Shown: positions 27,412 to 36,292 of the stretch, in pieces | Numbering within the stretch: the stretch's first letter is position 1 | How the letters are laid out: every line of letters begins with the position of its first letter | Assembly: GCA_945865535.1 (NCBI GenBank) | Contig: CAMBDW010000001.1 | Coordinates: 1-64,000, forward strand | Direction of reading: 5' to 3' | Length of the DNA: 64,000 nucleotides | Source: Chryseobacterium gleum | GTDB lineage: Bacteria; Bacteroidota; Bacteroidia; Flavobacteriales; BACL11 | Notes under the pieces: model-generated | The model's input: only the letters and a program-made list of their open reading frames with translations | What the model was told of the DNA's origin: nothing | Databases searched by the model: none | Translations under genes and position numbers: made by a program

Positions 27412-29200
27412 TACTTATTATAATTTTTTGATATTTTTTGCCTTTATCATTAAATAATTCAACAAAATATACTCCTGATGACAAATCATTAACATTTATG
27501 CTGGTCACATTAGAATTTGTAAAAACCTTACTAACCAAAATACCTTGCAAAGAATAAATGGAGATGCTATTATTTGGAGTGGCTGTTTCAATAAATAGCT
27601 CTGATGTAGCTGGATTTGGATAAACTTTAAATTCGGAATTGGTATTTATTACGCTTGAGACAATCTCATTCATACTAAAAATAGGTCTTATCATCCAACT
27701 TCCTGGATAAGATGACATTGTCCAACCGGCACCTGCATCATAAAACATATAATTATTGGCTGGATTATTTTTATCCAAACCTATATTTAGCAAATCATTA
27801 GTTGTTTGCTTCCAACCCACATAAAAACTGCCTACAATTTGAAATGGTTGCTCAATATAATAAGTATGATAGGCCCCATTTTCAGTGTGAACAGGAAAAA
27901 CAGTTTGTGAATAAAGTGTATCTCCAGGCACACCATTTATTTTTTCCCAAATAGTTAAATTAAATTCTATATCACTCACAGTATCTAACATTTGAGGAAA
28001 ATACATTTGTACAGCTCTTAGAGTATCCGGTCTATTTAACTTAAATTCATAAGCTAATTTTGCCCCATTTATATTTATTCCATAAGCCGATTCAGCTGTA
28101 CCATCATCATAAGCAAAGTGGGAATGAAAATTCTGAATATGGTATAACGTATCATTTAACTTGCTATCAGATGAAGCTGTACCAATAATATTTTGAACAA
28201 CAAAAGTAGCGCTATCAGCCTGAAAAGAATTAAATACATTACTTTGAATGTCAATTGGAGGGCTTGAAAATGAATAATTTCCTATTGTATCATAATCTAA
28301 AACCGAGACATTTCGGCTCACTCCTATTGTAGGATAATGAAAAATCTGATTGTTATTTTCAAAAATATTATATTGATAATCAACATTGGTACTAGCGTCA
28401 TTGTTTCTTAGCTTGATATCAATAGAATCTTTTAACTCAGACGCCTCATTATTTAAAAAATGGGTCCAAGGCATTTCAGAATATCTTTTTAAAAATGAAG
28501 GTGAACTGTATACAAATGCAACATCATTTAAGCCACTTGTATCGGTAGCACTTAATAATTGATCAATTTTTACATAATCAAGATGCCAATGATCAAAATT
28601 ACCAGAAATTGTAGCATAATTTCTAAATCTAAATTGGAAAGCATTATGTAGAAACCTAGAATCATTGATCACTTCTACTACCTTTGTAAATTCTTGCAAT
28701 AGGGTATCATCTGACGACCAAATTTGCTCCCATGCTAAAGTATCATTTAAGAATTCTAAAACAAGTTGATCTTGGAAATCTGGCATTTCTCCTATTCCTT
28801 TTGCTTGATAATAAAACAAAAAATATACACTAGTTAAAGCGGATAAATCTATTTCTTTTGATAAAAGCGTATCTGAAGGATCTGAACTATTAAGCTGAGT
28901 AAAATCTCTAGCCAAGCCAAATTCATCCAAGCCATCAAAAGTAGCTACCCCAATTGTTGGTGGATTTATAGGATAATTTCTATTTACAAATACACTACTC
29001 TGATTCCATAAGTCAGTATTTACGATTGATGCATCATAAGAAAAGTCGTCAAAAAAAGGCAAACTTACAGCTGATTTATTTGTTGTACTTATAAATTCAG
29101 TCTTTAATAACAAAGGATTTGAAATCAAATTAGAAATAACCTCTTGAGCACTTGATAAAATAGAAGAAAAAACAAAACAAAATACAAAAAACCTTTTCAT
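27404..29200 (-). CDS. Secreted protein of unknown function with T9SS type A sorting domain
   Basis: 598 residues. A signal peptide (about 1-18, ending SSAQ) leads to a beta-rich region; the FFDDFSYDASIVNTDLWNQ segment near residue 50 and HWHLDYVKID near 200 resemble the lectin-like or MAM-like domains seen in Bacteroidota surface proteins. A second beta region follows (AVQMYFPQML, YTYYIEQPF, VGWKQTTNDLLNIG). The C-terminus with VYPNPATSELFIET, SIYSLQGILV and SSGVYFVELFNDKG is a T9SS type A domain. It is sandwiched between the PASTA gene (one-base overlap) and the RluD-like gene, a linkage common in this phylum. No catalytic residues are recognised. Confidence 0.85.
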   Translation of the reverse strand: MKRFFVFCFVFSSILSSAQEVISNLISNPLLLKTEFISTTNKSAVSLPFFDDFSYDASIVNTDLWNQSSVFVNRNYPINPPTIGVATFDGLDEFGLARDFTQLNSSDPSDTLLSKEIDLSALTSVYFLFYYQAKGIGEMPDFQDQLVLEFLNDTLAWEQIWSSDDTLLQEFTKVVEVINDSRFLHNAFQFRFRNYATISGNFDHWHLDYVKIDQLLSATDTSGLNDVAFVYSSPSFLKRYSEMPWTHFLNNEASELKDSIDIKLRNNDASTNVDYQYNIFENNNQIFHYPTIGVSRNVSVLDYDTIGNYSFSSPPIDIQSNVFNSFQADSATFVVQNIIGTASSDSKLNDTLYHIQNFHSHFAYDDGTAESAYGININGAKLAYEFKLNRPDTLRAVQMYFPQMLDTVSDIEFNLTIWEKINGVPGDTLYSQTVFPVHTENGAYHTYYIEQPFQIVGSFYVGWKQTTNDLLNIGLDKNNPANNYMFYDAGAGWTMSSYPGSWMIRPIFSMNEIVSSVINTNSEFKVYPNPATSELFIETATPNNSISIYSLQGILVSKVFTNSNVTSINVNDLSSGVYFVELFNDKGKKYQKIIISND

Positions 29201-29967
29201 TATAAGGAATCTGTTTCTATCTGAAAATATAAATCTATTGAAGAACCTATACTAATTTCTTTAGCATCACCAGCCTCAGGATATTGCCTGTAGATAACTG
29301 CCGAATTTGAATCAGCAACCTCATTATTGAAAGACTCCAAACCAACATTTAAAGAAACCGATTGAAGAATACTACTTGCTTCAATCCTGGATAAACCAAT
29401 AAGATTAGGAACAGCAACTTTTTCAGCACTAAGCCCCTGCCCAACTACTAAGTCAATAGTAGTGCCATAATATAACTCTTGTCTATATTTAACTGCAATT
29501 CCATTTACTTTACAAATCAACACTTTATTTTCTGCAATGTCAGCTCGATATTCTAATTCTCCAACATCAAAACCATCCTTTTCAAGTTTACTAACAGCTT
29601 GGCGCAAAGTTAAATCAACGACATCAGGAAACTTAACCTTTCTAGCATTCAAAGAGTTAATTGTTAAATAAATTTTTCTATTTTCTTTTACAATTGTATT
29701 TGGTAAAGGATCCTGATTAACTACCACTCCTTTTTGCTTTGATTTTTCAAAAATAGAATCAATTATTTCATATCTCAATCCATGAGCATCAACTAAAGAA
29801 TCTAAACTTTTAATATGGATACCATCAAAGTCAGGTACCTTGACAACATCATTATGATTTGTGTAATTATTTAACCACTTTAACCAAATAAAAAACAACG
29901 TAAAAAGAGTAATCACTGCAAAAAGCAACTGCTTCTGCACACTTTTATCTTTAAAAAATTTCAACAT
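29200..29967 (-). CDS. PASTA-domain membrane protein
   Basis: 255 residues. An N-terminal transmembrane segment (about 14-31) anchors three PASTA repeats in the periplasm: VVKVPDFDGIHIKSLDSLV, VKFPDVVDLTLRQAVSKL, and VAVPNLIGLSRIEASSIL, each about 70 residues apart. PASTA modules bind peptidoglycan fragments. Unlike Firmicutes or Actinobacteria members, there is no kinase or transpeptidase domain. It is divergent from ddl, which makes the D-Ala-D-Ala dipeptide of peptidoglycan precursors, so a role in wall sensing or in anchoring is plausible but unproven. It has its own promoter 21 bases upstream. Confidence 0.88.
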   Translation of the reverse strand: MLKFFKDKSVQKQLLFAVITLFTLFFIWLKWLNNYTNHNDVVKVPDFDGIHIKSLDSLVDAHGLRYEIIDSIFEKSKQKGVVVNQDPLPNTIVKENRKIYLTINSLNARKVKFPDVVDLTLRQAVSKLEKDGFDVGELEYRADIAENKVLICKVNGIAVKYRQELYYGTTIDLVVGQGLSAEKVAVPNLIGLSRIEASSILQSVSLNVGLESFNNEVADSNSAVIYRQYPEAGDAKEISIGSSIDLYFQIETDSL

Positions 29968-29988
29968 TTATGATAAATTAACGGTTTA

Positions 29989-29996
29989 CAAATATA
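29989..29996 (-). promoter_or_regulatory. PASTA-operon promoter, -7 box TATATTTG
   Basis: Exact TAnnTTTG on the minus strand, 21 bases before the PASTA start at 29967. Together with the ddl promoter it forms a divergent promoter pair. Confidence 0.6.
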
Positions 29997-30039
29997 AAAA
30001 TTATGACTATACAGTGTTGAATAAATAATAAAAATAGTT

Positions 30040-30047
30040 TAGGTTTG
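30040..30047 (+). promoter_or_regulatory. ddl promoter, TTG-N20-TAGGTTTG
   Basis: TTG at 30017-30019, 20 bases of spacer, then TAGGTTTG. This is the best match in the window to both the -33 and -7 elements of the Bacteroidota promoter. The ddl ATG is 15 bases downstream. Confidence 0.7.
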
Positions 30048-30062
30048 TTTTTATAAAATAGA

Positions 30063-31016
30063 ATGGAAAAGATAGCAATTTTAACGGGAGGAGATTCGGC
30101 TGAATACAATATCTCATTATTAAGTGCAAAGACTGTTTTAAAACATTTGAACACTACCAAATATAAGGGAATAATTGTACATCTAAAGAATGGAGAATAT
30201 ACAATTGACAATCAAAAAATAAACACTTCTGATTTCTCATACATTAAGGGAAAAGCAAAAATAAAGTTTGATAAAATATTTATTGCACTACATGGTCCTC
30301 CAGCAGAAAATGGCTTAATACAAGATTACTTTGACAGCATAAATTTACCTTACAGTTCATGTAATGCTAAAATTTCTGCTTTAACATTTGATAAATTTGA
30401 ATGTAATATTACACTAACTAAACTCGGCTTCAGATGCGCAAATTCTGTGCTAATTTATTCAAATAAGAAGTTTTCAGAGACTGAAATTATTGACAAAGTA
30501 GGGCTGCCTTGTTTTGTAAAACCAAATGGCGCTGGGTCAAGTTATGGAATTTCAAAAGTTACAAAAAAAGCGGCTTTATCAAAAGCTTTAAAAGACGCCT
30601 TCTTACATGATCATAAAGTAATTATCGAAAGTTTTATTAATGGAACGGAAGTAAGTTGTGGCGTTTATTTTGATGGAAAACAAGCAAATGCATTGCCTAT
30701 TACTGAAATTGTAAGTGAAAATGATTTTTTTGATTATGAAGCAAAATATGAAGGAAAATCACAAGAGATAACTCCTGCAAGAATAAGCAATCAGCTAACT
30801 TCAGAGATTCAAACAACGACAATTGATATCTATAAAAAAATGAATCTTTCTGGAATCTGTAGAGTTGATTTTATTATTCAAAATGACAAACCATATATCC
30901 TTGAAATAAATACAATACCAGGACTATCTGAAGAAAGTATCATTCCAAAACAGCTAAAAGTCGCTAACATTAGTTTGTCAGAAATTTTTGATTTATTGCT
31001 AAGAAACAGTAATTAA
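30063..31016 (+). CDS. ddl: D-alanine--D-alanine ligase
   Basis: ATP-dependent joining of two D-alanines for peptidoglycan precursor synthesis. The 317 residues fit the family. The N-terminal motif MEKIAILTGGDSAEYNISLLSA (Glu for catalysis), IFIALHGPPAENGLIQ, the ATP-grasp segment LPCFVKPNGAGSSYGISKV, IESFINGTEVSCGVY, and the C-terminal ICRVDFIIQNDKPYILEINTIPGL with its metal-binding Glu and Asn are all present. GPPAENG is slightly different from the more usual HGxxGEDG motif. Convergent or downstream regulation is not visible. It precedes a SPOR-like gene by 35 bases and is divergent from the PASTA gene. Confidence 0.94.
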   Translation: MEKIAILTGGDSAEYNISLLSAKTVLKHLNTTKYKGIIVHLKNGEYTIDNQKINTSDFSYIKGKAKIKFDKIFIALHGPPAENGLIQDYFDSINLPYSSCNAKISALTFDKFECNITLTKLGFRCANSVLIYSNKKFSETEIIDKVGLPCFVKPNGAGSSYGISKVTKKAALSKALKDAFLHDHKVIIESFINGTEVSCGVYFDGKQANALPITEIVSENDFFDYEAKYEGKSQEITPARISNQLTSEIQTTTIDIYKKMNLSGICRVDFIIQNDKPYILEINTIPGLSEESIIPKQLKVANISLSEIFDLLLRNSN

Positions 31017-31021
31017 AAGAA

Positions 31022-31029
31022 TATATTTG
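31022..31029 (+). promoter_or_regulatory. -7 box TATATTTG before the SPOR-like gene
   Basis: Exact TAnnTTTG followed by C, with TTG at 30996-30998 (23-base spacer) inside the end of ddl. The start is 22 bases downstream. Confidence 0.6.
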
Positions 31030-31051
31030 CCTACTAATCTACATCAATACT

Positions 31052-31597
31052 ATGAGTGAAAAGACAAATGATGAAAAGTTAAAAATTCTTCAAGAAAGAT
31101 TAACTCAGATTAAACAAAAAAAAGACACTCCTAATCCACCAAAGAAGCAGAAGGAAGCAGTAAAAGAAGTTCCAACACTTCAAACTGAAACACCTCAGAA
31201 AGAAAAAACTCCAATGTCATTCGGATGGTTAAAGTATGTTGTAATTATTGGAAGTCTTGGATATGGTGGATTTTATGCATATGAAAATTCAAATGTATTA
31301 ACATCAGAAAAAACTGATACTAAAGAAGTCAATATAGCAGAAATAAAATATACCTTAAATTTTGACGGCCAAAATCATATTGCAATTACAGAAACATTTG
31401 AAGATGAAAGCTCCGCTAAAGCTATGGTTAATGATTTAAAAGTAAAAGGATTTCAAGCAGATTATTTTTATCTGCCAAATAAATCAAATAGTACTGAAAA
31501 AGTTTATCAAGTATTTATTGGTCCATATGAAAATGAAGAAGAAACCAAACAATGGACAAAAAATCTTCAAATAGATTTTGAAATTATTTCGCTTTAA
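31052..31597 (+). CDS. Single-pass membrane protein with SPOR-like C-terminus
   Basis: 181 residues. A Lys-, Pro- and Glu-rich cytoplasmic region (1-55, with NEKLKILQERLTQIKQKK-like coil) precedes one transmembrane segment (about 62-80, YVVIIGSLGYGGFYAY). The C-terminal 75 residues (about 105-181) look like a SPOR domain: a DESSAKAMVNDLKVKGFQADYFY helix-strand unit and KVYQVFIGPYENEEETKQW. SPOR domains bind denuded glycan strands at the division septum. The domain match is by pattern only. The gene follows ddl and ends at a strong terminator, so it may share the ddl transcript. Confidence 0.75.
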   Translation: MSEKTNDEKLKILQERLTQIKQKKDTPNPPKKQKEAVKEVPTLQTETPQKEKTPMSFGWLKYVVIIGSLGYGGFYAYENSNVLTSEKTDTKEVNIAEIKYTLNFDGQNHIAITETFEDESSAKAMVNDLKVKGFQADYFYLPNKSNSTEKVYQVFIGPYENEEETKQWTKNLQIDFEIISL

Positions 31598-31620
31598 AAA
31601 AAATTATATTATAAAACAAA

Positions 31621-31646
31621 AATCCCACTCATTAGTGGGATTTTTT
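31621..31646. terminator. Bidirectional terminator between the SPOR-like gene and rny
   Basis: AATCCCACT, loop CATT, AGTGGGATT is a perfect 9-bp stem, with T residues after it on the plus strand and five on the minus strand. It serves both convergent genes. Confidence 0.9.
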
Positions 31647-31661
31647 ATATTATAACTAAAA

Positions 31662-33194
31662 CTATTTAGCGTAACTAATCGCTCTGGTTTCTCTGATAAC
31701 AGTAACCTTTACTTGGCCTGGATAAGTCATTTCATTTTGAATTTTATCAGAGATTTGAAAAGCTAACTTTGCTGCAGCCTCATCAGTAACTTTTTCGCTT
31801 TCAACTACAACTCTTAACTCTCTACCTGCTTGTATAGCATACGCTTGTAACACTCCAGGATATGAAATTGCTGTTTCTTCCAATTCCTTAATTCTTTTAA
31901 TATATTCATCAGTCATTGCTCTTCTTGCACCAGGTCTTGCCCCTGATACTCCATCACATACCTGAACTAATGGTGAAATTAAGGATGTCATCTCTATCTC
32001 ATCATGATGAGCCCCAATTGCATTGCATACCTCAGGTTTTTCGCCATACTTTTCAGCTAACTGCATCCCAATAATAGCATGTGGGGTTTCAGCATCATCA
32101 GCAGATACTTTTCCTATATCGTGAAGCAATCCTGCTCTTTTAGCATACTGAGTATTCAAACCGAGTTCAGCAGCCATAGTAGCACACATATTAGCTGTTT
32201 CACGAGAGTGTTGTAACAAATTCTGGCCATATGACGAGCGGTAACGCATTCTACCAACCATTTTAATAAGTTCAGGATGTAACCCATGTATTCCTAAATC
32301 AATAGTAGTTTTTTTACCAATTTGAACTATTTCCTCCTCAATTTCATTTCTTGTTTTTTCTACAACTTCCTCAATTCTTGCAGGGTGAATCCTACCATCT
32401 GTAACTAGTTTATGTAGTGATAAACGAGCAACCTCCCTCCTAACAGAATCAAAACAAGAAAGTATAATTGCTCCTGGAGTATCATCCACTACAATATCAA
32501 CTCCGGTTGCCGCTTCAATAGCTCTAATATTTCTACCTTCTCTACCAATAATCCTTCCTTTTACAGCATCATTATCAATATTAAAAACAGATACCGCATT
32601 CTCCACAGCCTCTTCAGTTGCAATCCTTTGAATAGTCTGAATAACAATTTTCCTAGCCTCTTGTTTTGCAGTAAGTTTTGCTTCTTCAATTGTAGTCTGA
32701 ATAATCTCTAAAGCATCAGTTTTAGCTTTATCTTGTAAAGATTCAATTAATTTTTTCTTTGCTGCATCTGCTGATAAATTAGCAATTTGCTCTAATTGCT
32801 CTACTTGTTTTTTATGTAATTTATCTACTTCTGCTTGCTTTTTTTCTAAAACAGATTTCTGAATATCAATATCAGACATTCGCTGGTTAAAACTAGCATC
32901 TTTCTTATTAACTTCTGCTAATTTTTGATTTAGTGTATTCTCTTTTTGAGCTACTCTTTGATTTGCATTATTGATTTCATTATTCTTTCTGGAAATTTCT
33001 TTATCATGTTCTGATTTAAGCTCAATAAACTTTTCCTTTGCTTGCAAAAGCTTCTCCTTTCTTATTTGCTCAGCTTCTTTTTTAGCATCTTCAATAATCA
33101 AATTTGCTTTACTCGAATTTAATTTTCTGCTGAGCAGAAAAGTGCCACCACCACCAAGAATTAATCCAACTACCCCTATTATTATTTCTATCAT
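31662..33194 (-). CDS. rny: Ribonuclease Y
   Basis: Membrane-anchored endoribonuclease that initiates mRNA decay. 510 residues. One N-terminal transmembrane helix (about 4-20) is followed by a long charged coiled coil (about 30-190), a KH domain ([19 protein letters not shown]), and an HD domain with [11 protein letters not shown] and later GAHHDEIEM supplying the metal-binding His and Asp residues. The end has [13 protein letters not shown] and a terminal strand. The usual partner genes are upstream: a 6S-like RNA, zapA and a coiled-coil gene, a neighbourhood typical of the phylum. Confidence 0.96.
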   Translation of the reverse strand: MIEIIIGVVGLILGGGGTFLLSRKLNSSKANLIIEDAKKEAEQIRKEKLLQAKEKFIELKSEHDKEISRKNNEINNANQRVAQKENTLNQKLAEVNKKDASFNQRMSDIDIQKSVLEKKQAEVDKLHKKQVEQLEQIANLSADAAKKKLIESLQDKAKTDALEIIQTTIEEAKLTAKQEARKIVIQTIQRIATEEAVENAVSVFNIDNDAVKGRIIGREGRNIRAIEAATGVDIVVDDTPGAIILSCFDSVRREVARLSLHKLVTDGRIHPARIEEVVEKTRNEIEEEIVQIGKKTTIDLGIHGLHPELIKMVGRMRYRSSYGQNLLQHSRETANMCATMAAELGLNTQYAKRAGLLHDIGKVSADDAETPHAIIGMQLAEKYGEKPEVCNAIGAHHDEIEMTSLISPLVQVCDGVSGARPGARRAMTDEYIKRIKELEETAISYPGVLQAYAIQAGRELRVVVESEKVTDEAAAKLAFQISDKIQNEMTYPGQVKVTVIRETRAISYAK

Positions 33195-33213
33195 TATTTC
33201 TTATTTTAATTAT

Positions 33214-33391
33214 TAAAAAATCCCGTATTAATTACTGAAAAACTCCAAAAAACATGAATAGGGATGCCAAAATATTGCAAACTTCCACTGTCTCCATTGA
33301 GAACCCAAAAGGGTTGAGGCCTGTTTTTAACGTTTCGAGTCAAACCCCAATACTTTAAGTGTTGAGTTTAACAAAAATATTAATACGGGAT
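33214..33391 (-). ncRNA. ssrS: 6S-like regulatory RNA
   Basis: Between zapA and rny, on the minus strand, lies a non-coding segment of about 175 bases whose ends pair perfectly over 13 bp: ATCCCGTATTAAT at the 5' end (33391-33379) and ATTAATACGGGAT at the 3' end (33232-33220), followed by six U residues (33214-33219). Internal hairpins are seen at about 33302-33315 (AACCC, four-base loop, GGGTT) and about 33342-33373. A long closed rod with internal bulges, near zapA, is the profile of 6S RNA, which binds RNA polymerase holoenzyme; a Flavobacteria-specific 6S family is described. Strand and ends are inferred from the U-tract and stem. Confidence 0.75.
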
Positions 33392-33413
33392 AATATTATT
33401 TTAAAAGAACTGT

Positions 33414-33701
33414 TTAAATATTGCTATCTAATATGGCTTCAATTTCATTTAACTTCTGAGTTAAACTATCATCTTCCACAACATTTTTATTATTAACAGA
33501 TTCAAATTTTGAAGCGTATTCTATAAGGCACATAGCAAGTAAATCTTGTTTGTCCTTAATGGCGTAATTCTCTTCATAAAACTTAAGTCTGCTTTCAATT
33601 TTTTTGACAGCATTTCTGATATATTCTTCTGAATTACGCTCAATCTTCATAGGGTAAATTCTGTTAGCAATATGTAACTTAATTGATAATTTTTCGCCCA
33701 C
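33414..33701 (-). CDS. zapA: Cell division protein ZapA
   Basis: FtsZ-ring-associated protein that bundles FtsZ filaments. 95 residues with the family pattern: an N-terminal strand pair (KLSIKLHIANRIYPMKIERNSEEYIRNAVKKIE) followed by a long C-terminal coiled coil (LLAMCLIEYASKFE then an acidic tail). It lies seven bases after the small coiled-coil gene and is followed by the 6S-like RNA, so the three form one neighbourhood on the minus strand. Confidence 0.88.
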   Translation of the reverse strand: MGEKLSIKLHIANRIYPMKIERNSEEYIRNAVKKIESRLKFYEENYAIKDKQDLLAMCLIEYASKFESVNNKNVVEDDSLTQKLNEIEAILDSNI

Positions 33702-33708
33702 TTTTGAT

Positions 33709-33990
33709 CTATTTATTTAATAATGCAATACATTTATCTATCTCCCGTACATACTCATTAATCTTCAATCTTGTTGCTTTTACATCCTCCTTAGTTGCAT
33801 CAACTGATTTAGAGATATTCATGAGTTTTACTTTATCGTGCAAAGTCACAATTTGTTTTTCTTGCTCTTGTAATTTTGCATTTAAAGCATCATTATTCTT
33901 TTGTAAATCTGATTTTTCAAGTTGAAGTTGGCTAAGCCTTGTAATCAATTTTTCAAGCTTAACCTCTATACTATTTATAATCGTTTTCAC
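33709..33990 (-). CDS. Small coiled-coil protein next to ZapA
   Basis: 93 residues, nearly all predicted coiled coil (LEKLITRLSQLQLEKSDLQKNNDALNAKLQEQEKQIVTLHDKV), with an acidic and basic alternation typical of division-associated coils. It begins with GTG at 33990; an ATG lies two bases upstream in a different frame (ATGTG), so the GTG must be the start if the downstream frame is read. Co-transcription with zapA suggests a ZapB-like partner role, inferred from position only; sequence similarity to ZapB is not established. Confidence 0.7.
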   Translation of the reverse strand: MKTIINSIEVKLEKLITRLSQLQLEKSDLQKNNDALNAKLQEQEKQIVTLHDKVKLMNISKSVDATKEDVKATRLKINEYVREIDKCIALLNK

Positions 33991-34006
33991 ATCAAAATAA
34001 TTGTTA

Positions 34007-34014
34007 CAAACTTA
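34007..34014 (-). promoter_or_regulatory. -7 box TAAGTTTG of the coiled-coil/zapA unit
   Basis: Exact TAnnTTTG on the minus strand, 16 bases before the GTG at 33990. Confidence 0.55.
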
Positions 34015-34049
34015 GCTATTTTAATATAATAATGCTACTTTTTTGATGT

Positions 34050-34057
34050 TATATTTG
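34050..34057 (+). promoter_or_regulatory. -7 box TATATTTG before the M23 peptidase
   Basis: Exact TAnnTTTG, 36 bases before the ATG at 34094. Because it lies inside the longest possible frame (which opens at 34043), it supports the shorter start. Confidence 0.55.
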
Positions 34058-34093
34058 TTGAACTTTTTTACCAATCATAATTTAAAGTATCTA

Positions 34094-35794
34094 ATGACAT
34101 TTTTCAAACCTTTCTTATTAATAGTTATTCTCTTAGTAAATCAAAATGTTTTAGCCCAAAAATACACCCCACCATTTGATTTTAAAATGTTGCTTTCAGG
34201 AACCTTTGGAGAATTAAGAAGCAATCACTTTCATTCTGGGATTGATATAAGAACTCAAGAAGTTGAAGGTCATAAAGTTAAAGCAATAGCTGATGGATAT
34301 ATTTCTAGAATTAAAATCTCAACTTCAGGATTTGGCAAAGCAATTTACATAACACATCCACAAACAGGTCACACCTCCGTTTATGCTCATTTGCAAAAAT
34401 TTAGCCAAAAAATTGATGGTATCGTAAAAAAAGAACACTATAAACAAGAAAGTTTTGAAATTGATTTCTTTCCTAATAAAGATGCGCTACAAATTAAACA
34501 AGGCGAAATAATAGCACTCTCTGGAAATAGTGGAGGCAGTGGTGGCCCTCACTTGCATTTTGAAATAAGGGATACAAAAAGTGAACATCCAATAAACCCT
34601 TTGCAATTTGGATTTGATATTACCGATAACATGGCACCAGTATTAGAAAAATTAAAAATATATGCTTTTGACACAACTTTAATTAATGGGTACAACAAAA
34701 GTAAAATCTACACTATCAGTAAAAAAAATAATACTTATGCTATTAATGAAATACCAACAATAAATGGAGGTTTTGCTTTAGGAATTGTTACTTATGATCA
34801 AGCAGATAATGCTTCTAATAAAAATGGGGTATACTCGATTAAAGTAACTATTGACAAGTCCATATATTATCAATTTACAGCTGATGAGTTGGATTTTAAT
34901 ACCAACAGATATCTCAATGCTCATATAGATTATTGTGAATATACAAAAAGCAAAAACCGATATCACAGATGTTATAAGCTACCTAACAACAAATTAACAA
35001 ATTATTCGAATTTAATAAATAATGGAATTATCAGTTTTAAGGATACATTAACTCATCAAATTAAATTAGAAGTTAATGATATTTATGGCAATACATCAAA
35101 TTTAAGTTTTAAAGTAATGGCAACCAATAATTCCTTTTTAATGAGATGTCCTTTGCCAAAAGACACAATAAATACATCTTTTAGTTTTGACAAAGTAAAT
35201 ACCTTTAAAAAAGAAGATATCAAGCTACAAATGGAAGCATTTTCTTTGTATGAGCCAATTATGTTTCATTATAAAACTACTAATTCAGTATCAGGAATTT
35301 TTGGAAAAGTGCATCACATTCATTTTAATGACACTCCAGTACACGAAAAATATACTCTAGAACTAAAAGCCAATATTCCAGATAGGTTAAAAGCTAAGAC
35401 TTATATAGCCACTACTGATATGAAAGGAAATTTTGTGTATATTGGTGGAGAGTGGGTAAATGGTTTTTTAAAAACTACACCCAAAGAATTTGGAGATTTC
35501 TGTATTGTTGCTGACTCCATAAATCCTGAAATAAAAGCGATAAACATTTCTGCTGAAAAAATGCTTACGGACCAAACTTCTATTAAGTTAAGTATAAAAG
35601 ATTCGGGTAGTGGCATAAAATCTTACAGAGGTGAGATTGATGGCAAATGGATACTTATGGATTATGATTACAAAACAAACCTACTGCGCTTTGATATTGA
35701 TAAAAATTTAAGCAAAGGAAAACATAACTTTTCCTTAGAAGTAATGGATAATGTAGGAAATACTACAAAGTATAAAGCTGGCTTTACTTATTAG
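34094..35794 (+). CDS. M23 (LytM-type) peptidase family protein
   Basis: About 566 residues from the ATG at 34094 (MTFFKPFLLIVILLVNQNVLAQ, a signal peptide); the 17-residue N-terminal extension starting at 34043 would cover the promoter. The M23 domain near residues 30-175 has HFHSGIDI (zinc ligands His and Asp), SGFGKAIYITHPQTGHTSVYAHL, GNSGGSGGPHLHFEIRD with the HxH pair, all expected for a peptidoglycan-hydrolysing zinc enzyme. The later 390 residues are beta-rich and ungrouped. It likely acts in the periplasm or at the outer membrane. The end overlaps arsC on the other strand by 11 bases. Confidence 0.88.
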   Translation: MTFFKPFLLIVILLVNQNVLAQKYTPPFDFKMLLSGTFGELRSNHFHSGIDIRTQEVEGHKVKAIADGYISRIKISTSGFGKAIYITHPQTGHTSVYAHLQKFSQKIDGIVKKEHYKQESFEIDFFPNKDALQIKQGEIIALSGNSGGSGGPHLHFEIRDTKSEHPINPLQFGFDITDNMAPVLEKLKIYAFDTTLINGYNKSKIYTISKKNNTYAINEIPTINGGFALGIVTYDQADNASNKNGVYSIKVTIDKSIYYQFTADELDFNTNRYLNAHIDYCEYTKSKNRYHRCYKLPNNKLTNYSNLINNGIISFKDTLTHQIKLEVNDIYGNTSNLSFKVMATNNSFLMRCPLPKDTINTSFSFDKVNTFKKEDIKLQMEAFSLYEPIMFHYKTTNSVSGIFGKVHHIHFNDTPVHEKYTLELKANIPDRLKAKTYIATTDMKGNFVYIGGEWVNGFLKTTPKEFGDFCIVADSINPEIKAINISAEKMLTDQTSIKLSIKDSGSGIKSYRGEIDGKWILMDYDYKTNLLRFDIDKNLSKGKHNFSLEVMDNVGNTTKYKAGFTY

Positions 35795-36203
35795 CTAAGT
35801 TATTCTTAGCAAAGGCTTTAAAATAATCACTTATCTGATCTCTAACCTGAATATAGACTTTTAACTGCTCTTTTTCAGTTCCACTAGCATTTGCAGGGTC
35901 CATAAAGCTTTTATGTATCATTTGCTTTGCTTTGGGGTAAATAGGGCAAATTTCTTTGGCATTATCACAAACGGTAAATACATAATCAAAATCAATAGCT
36001 ATAAACTCATCAACATGGTTGGAAGTATTTTTTGAAATATCAATACCTATTTCGGCCATAGCTTTTATTGCAAAGGGATTTACTTTTTCTGGTTTTGTAC
36101 CGGCACTATATACCTTGGTATTAGATAAAAAGCTGGCTAACAAACCTTCTGCCATTTGGGAGCGGCAAGAATTACCAGTACATAAAATAAGAACCTTTTT
36201 CAT
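35784..36203 (-). CDS. arsC: Arsenate reductase, thioredoxin-coupled (low-molecular-weight phosphatase fold)
   Basis: 139 residues. The P-loop CTGNSCR gives Cys8-x5-Arg14; Cys79 (VFTVCDNAKEIC) and Cys86 form the second redox pair, with the seven-residue spacing of the thioredoxin-coupled arsenate reductases. The closing DFDYVFTVCD acid motif and DPANASG are typical. It converts arsenate to arsenite in the cytoplasm, which needs an efflux pump that is not in this window. A protein tyrosine phosphatase is the alternative, but the cysteine triad favours ArsC. Its end overlaps the M23 gene. Confidence 0.88.
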   Translation of the reverse strand: MKKVLILCTGNSCRSQMAEGLLASFLSNTKVYSAGTKPEKVNPFAIKAMAEIGIDISKNTSNHVDEFIAIDFDYVFTVCDNAKEICPIYPKAKQMIHKSFMDPANASGTEKEQLKVYIQVRDQISDYFKAFAKNNLANK

Positions 36204-36278
36204 AATTGTAAAAATAGAAAAATTAAACGAAAACTATAATAACTACTTCCTTTTAGAGTTAATTAGCCTACATAATTC

Positions 36279-36286
36279 TATTTTTG
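36279..36286 (+). promoter_or_regulatory. -7 box TATTTTTG before the TonB-dependent receptor
   Basis: Exact TAnnTTTG followed by C, six bases before the ATG at 36293. Confidence 0.55.
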
Positions 36287-36292
36287 CAAGCT

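Noticed and set aside
34043-34093. 17-residue extension of the M23 peptidase
   Set aside because: It covers the promoter box at 34050 and precedes a clean signal peptide starting at 34094.
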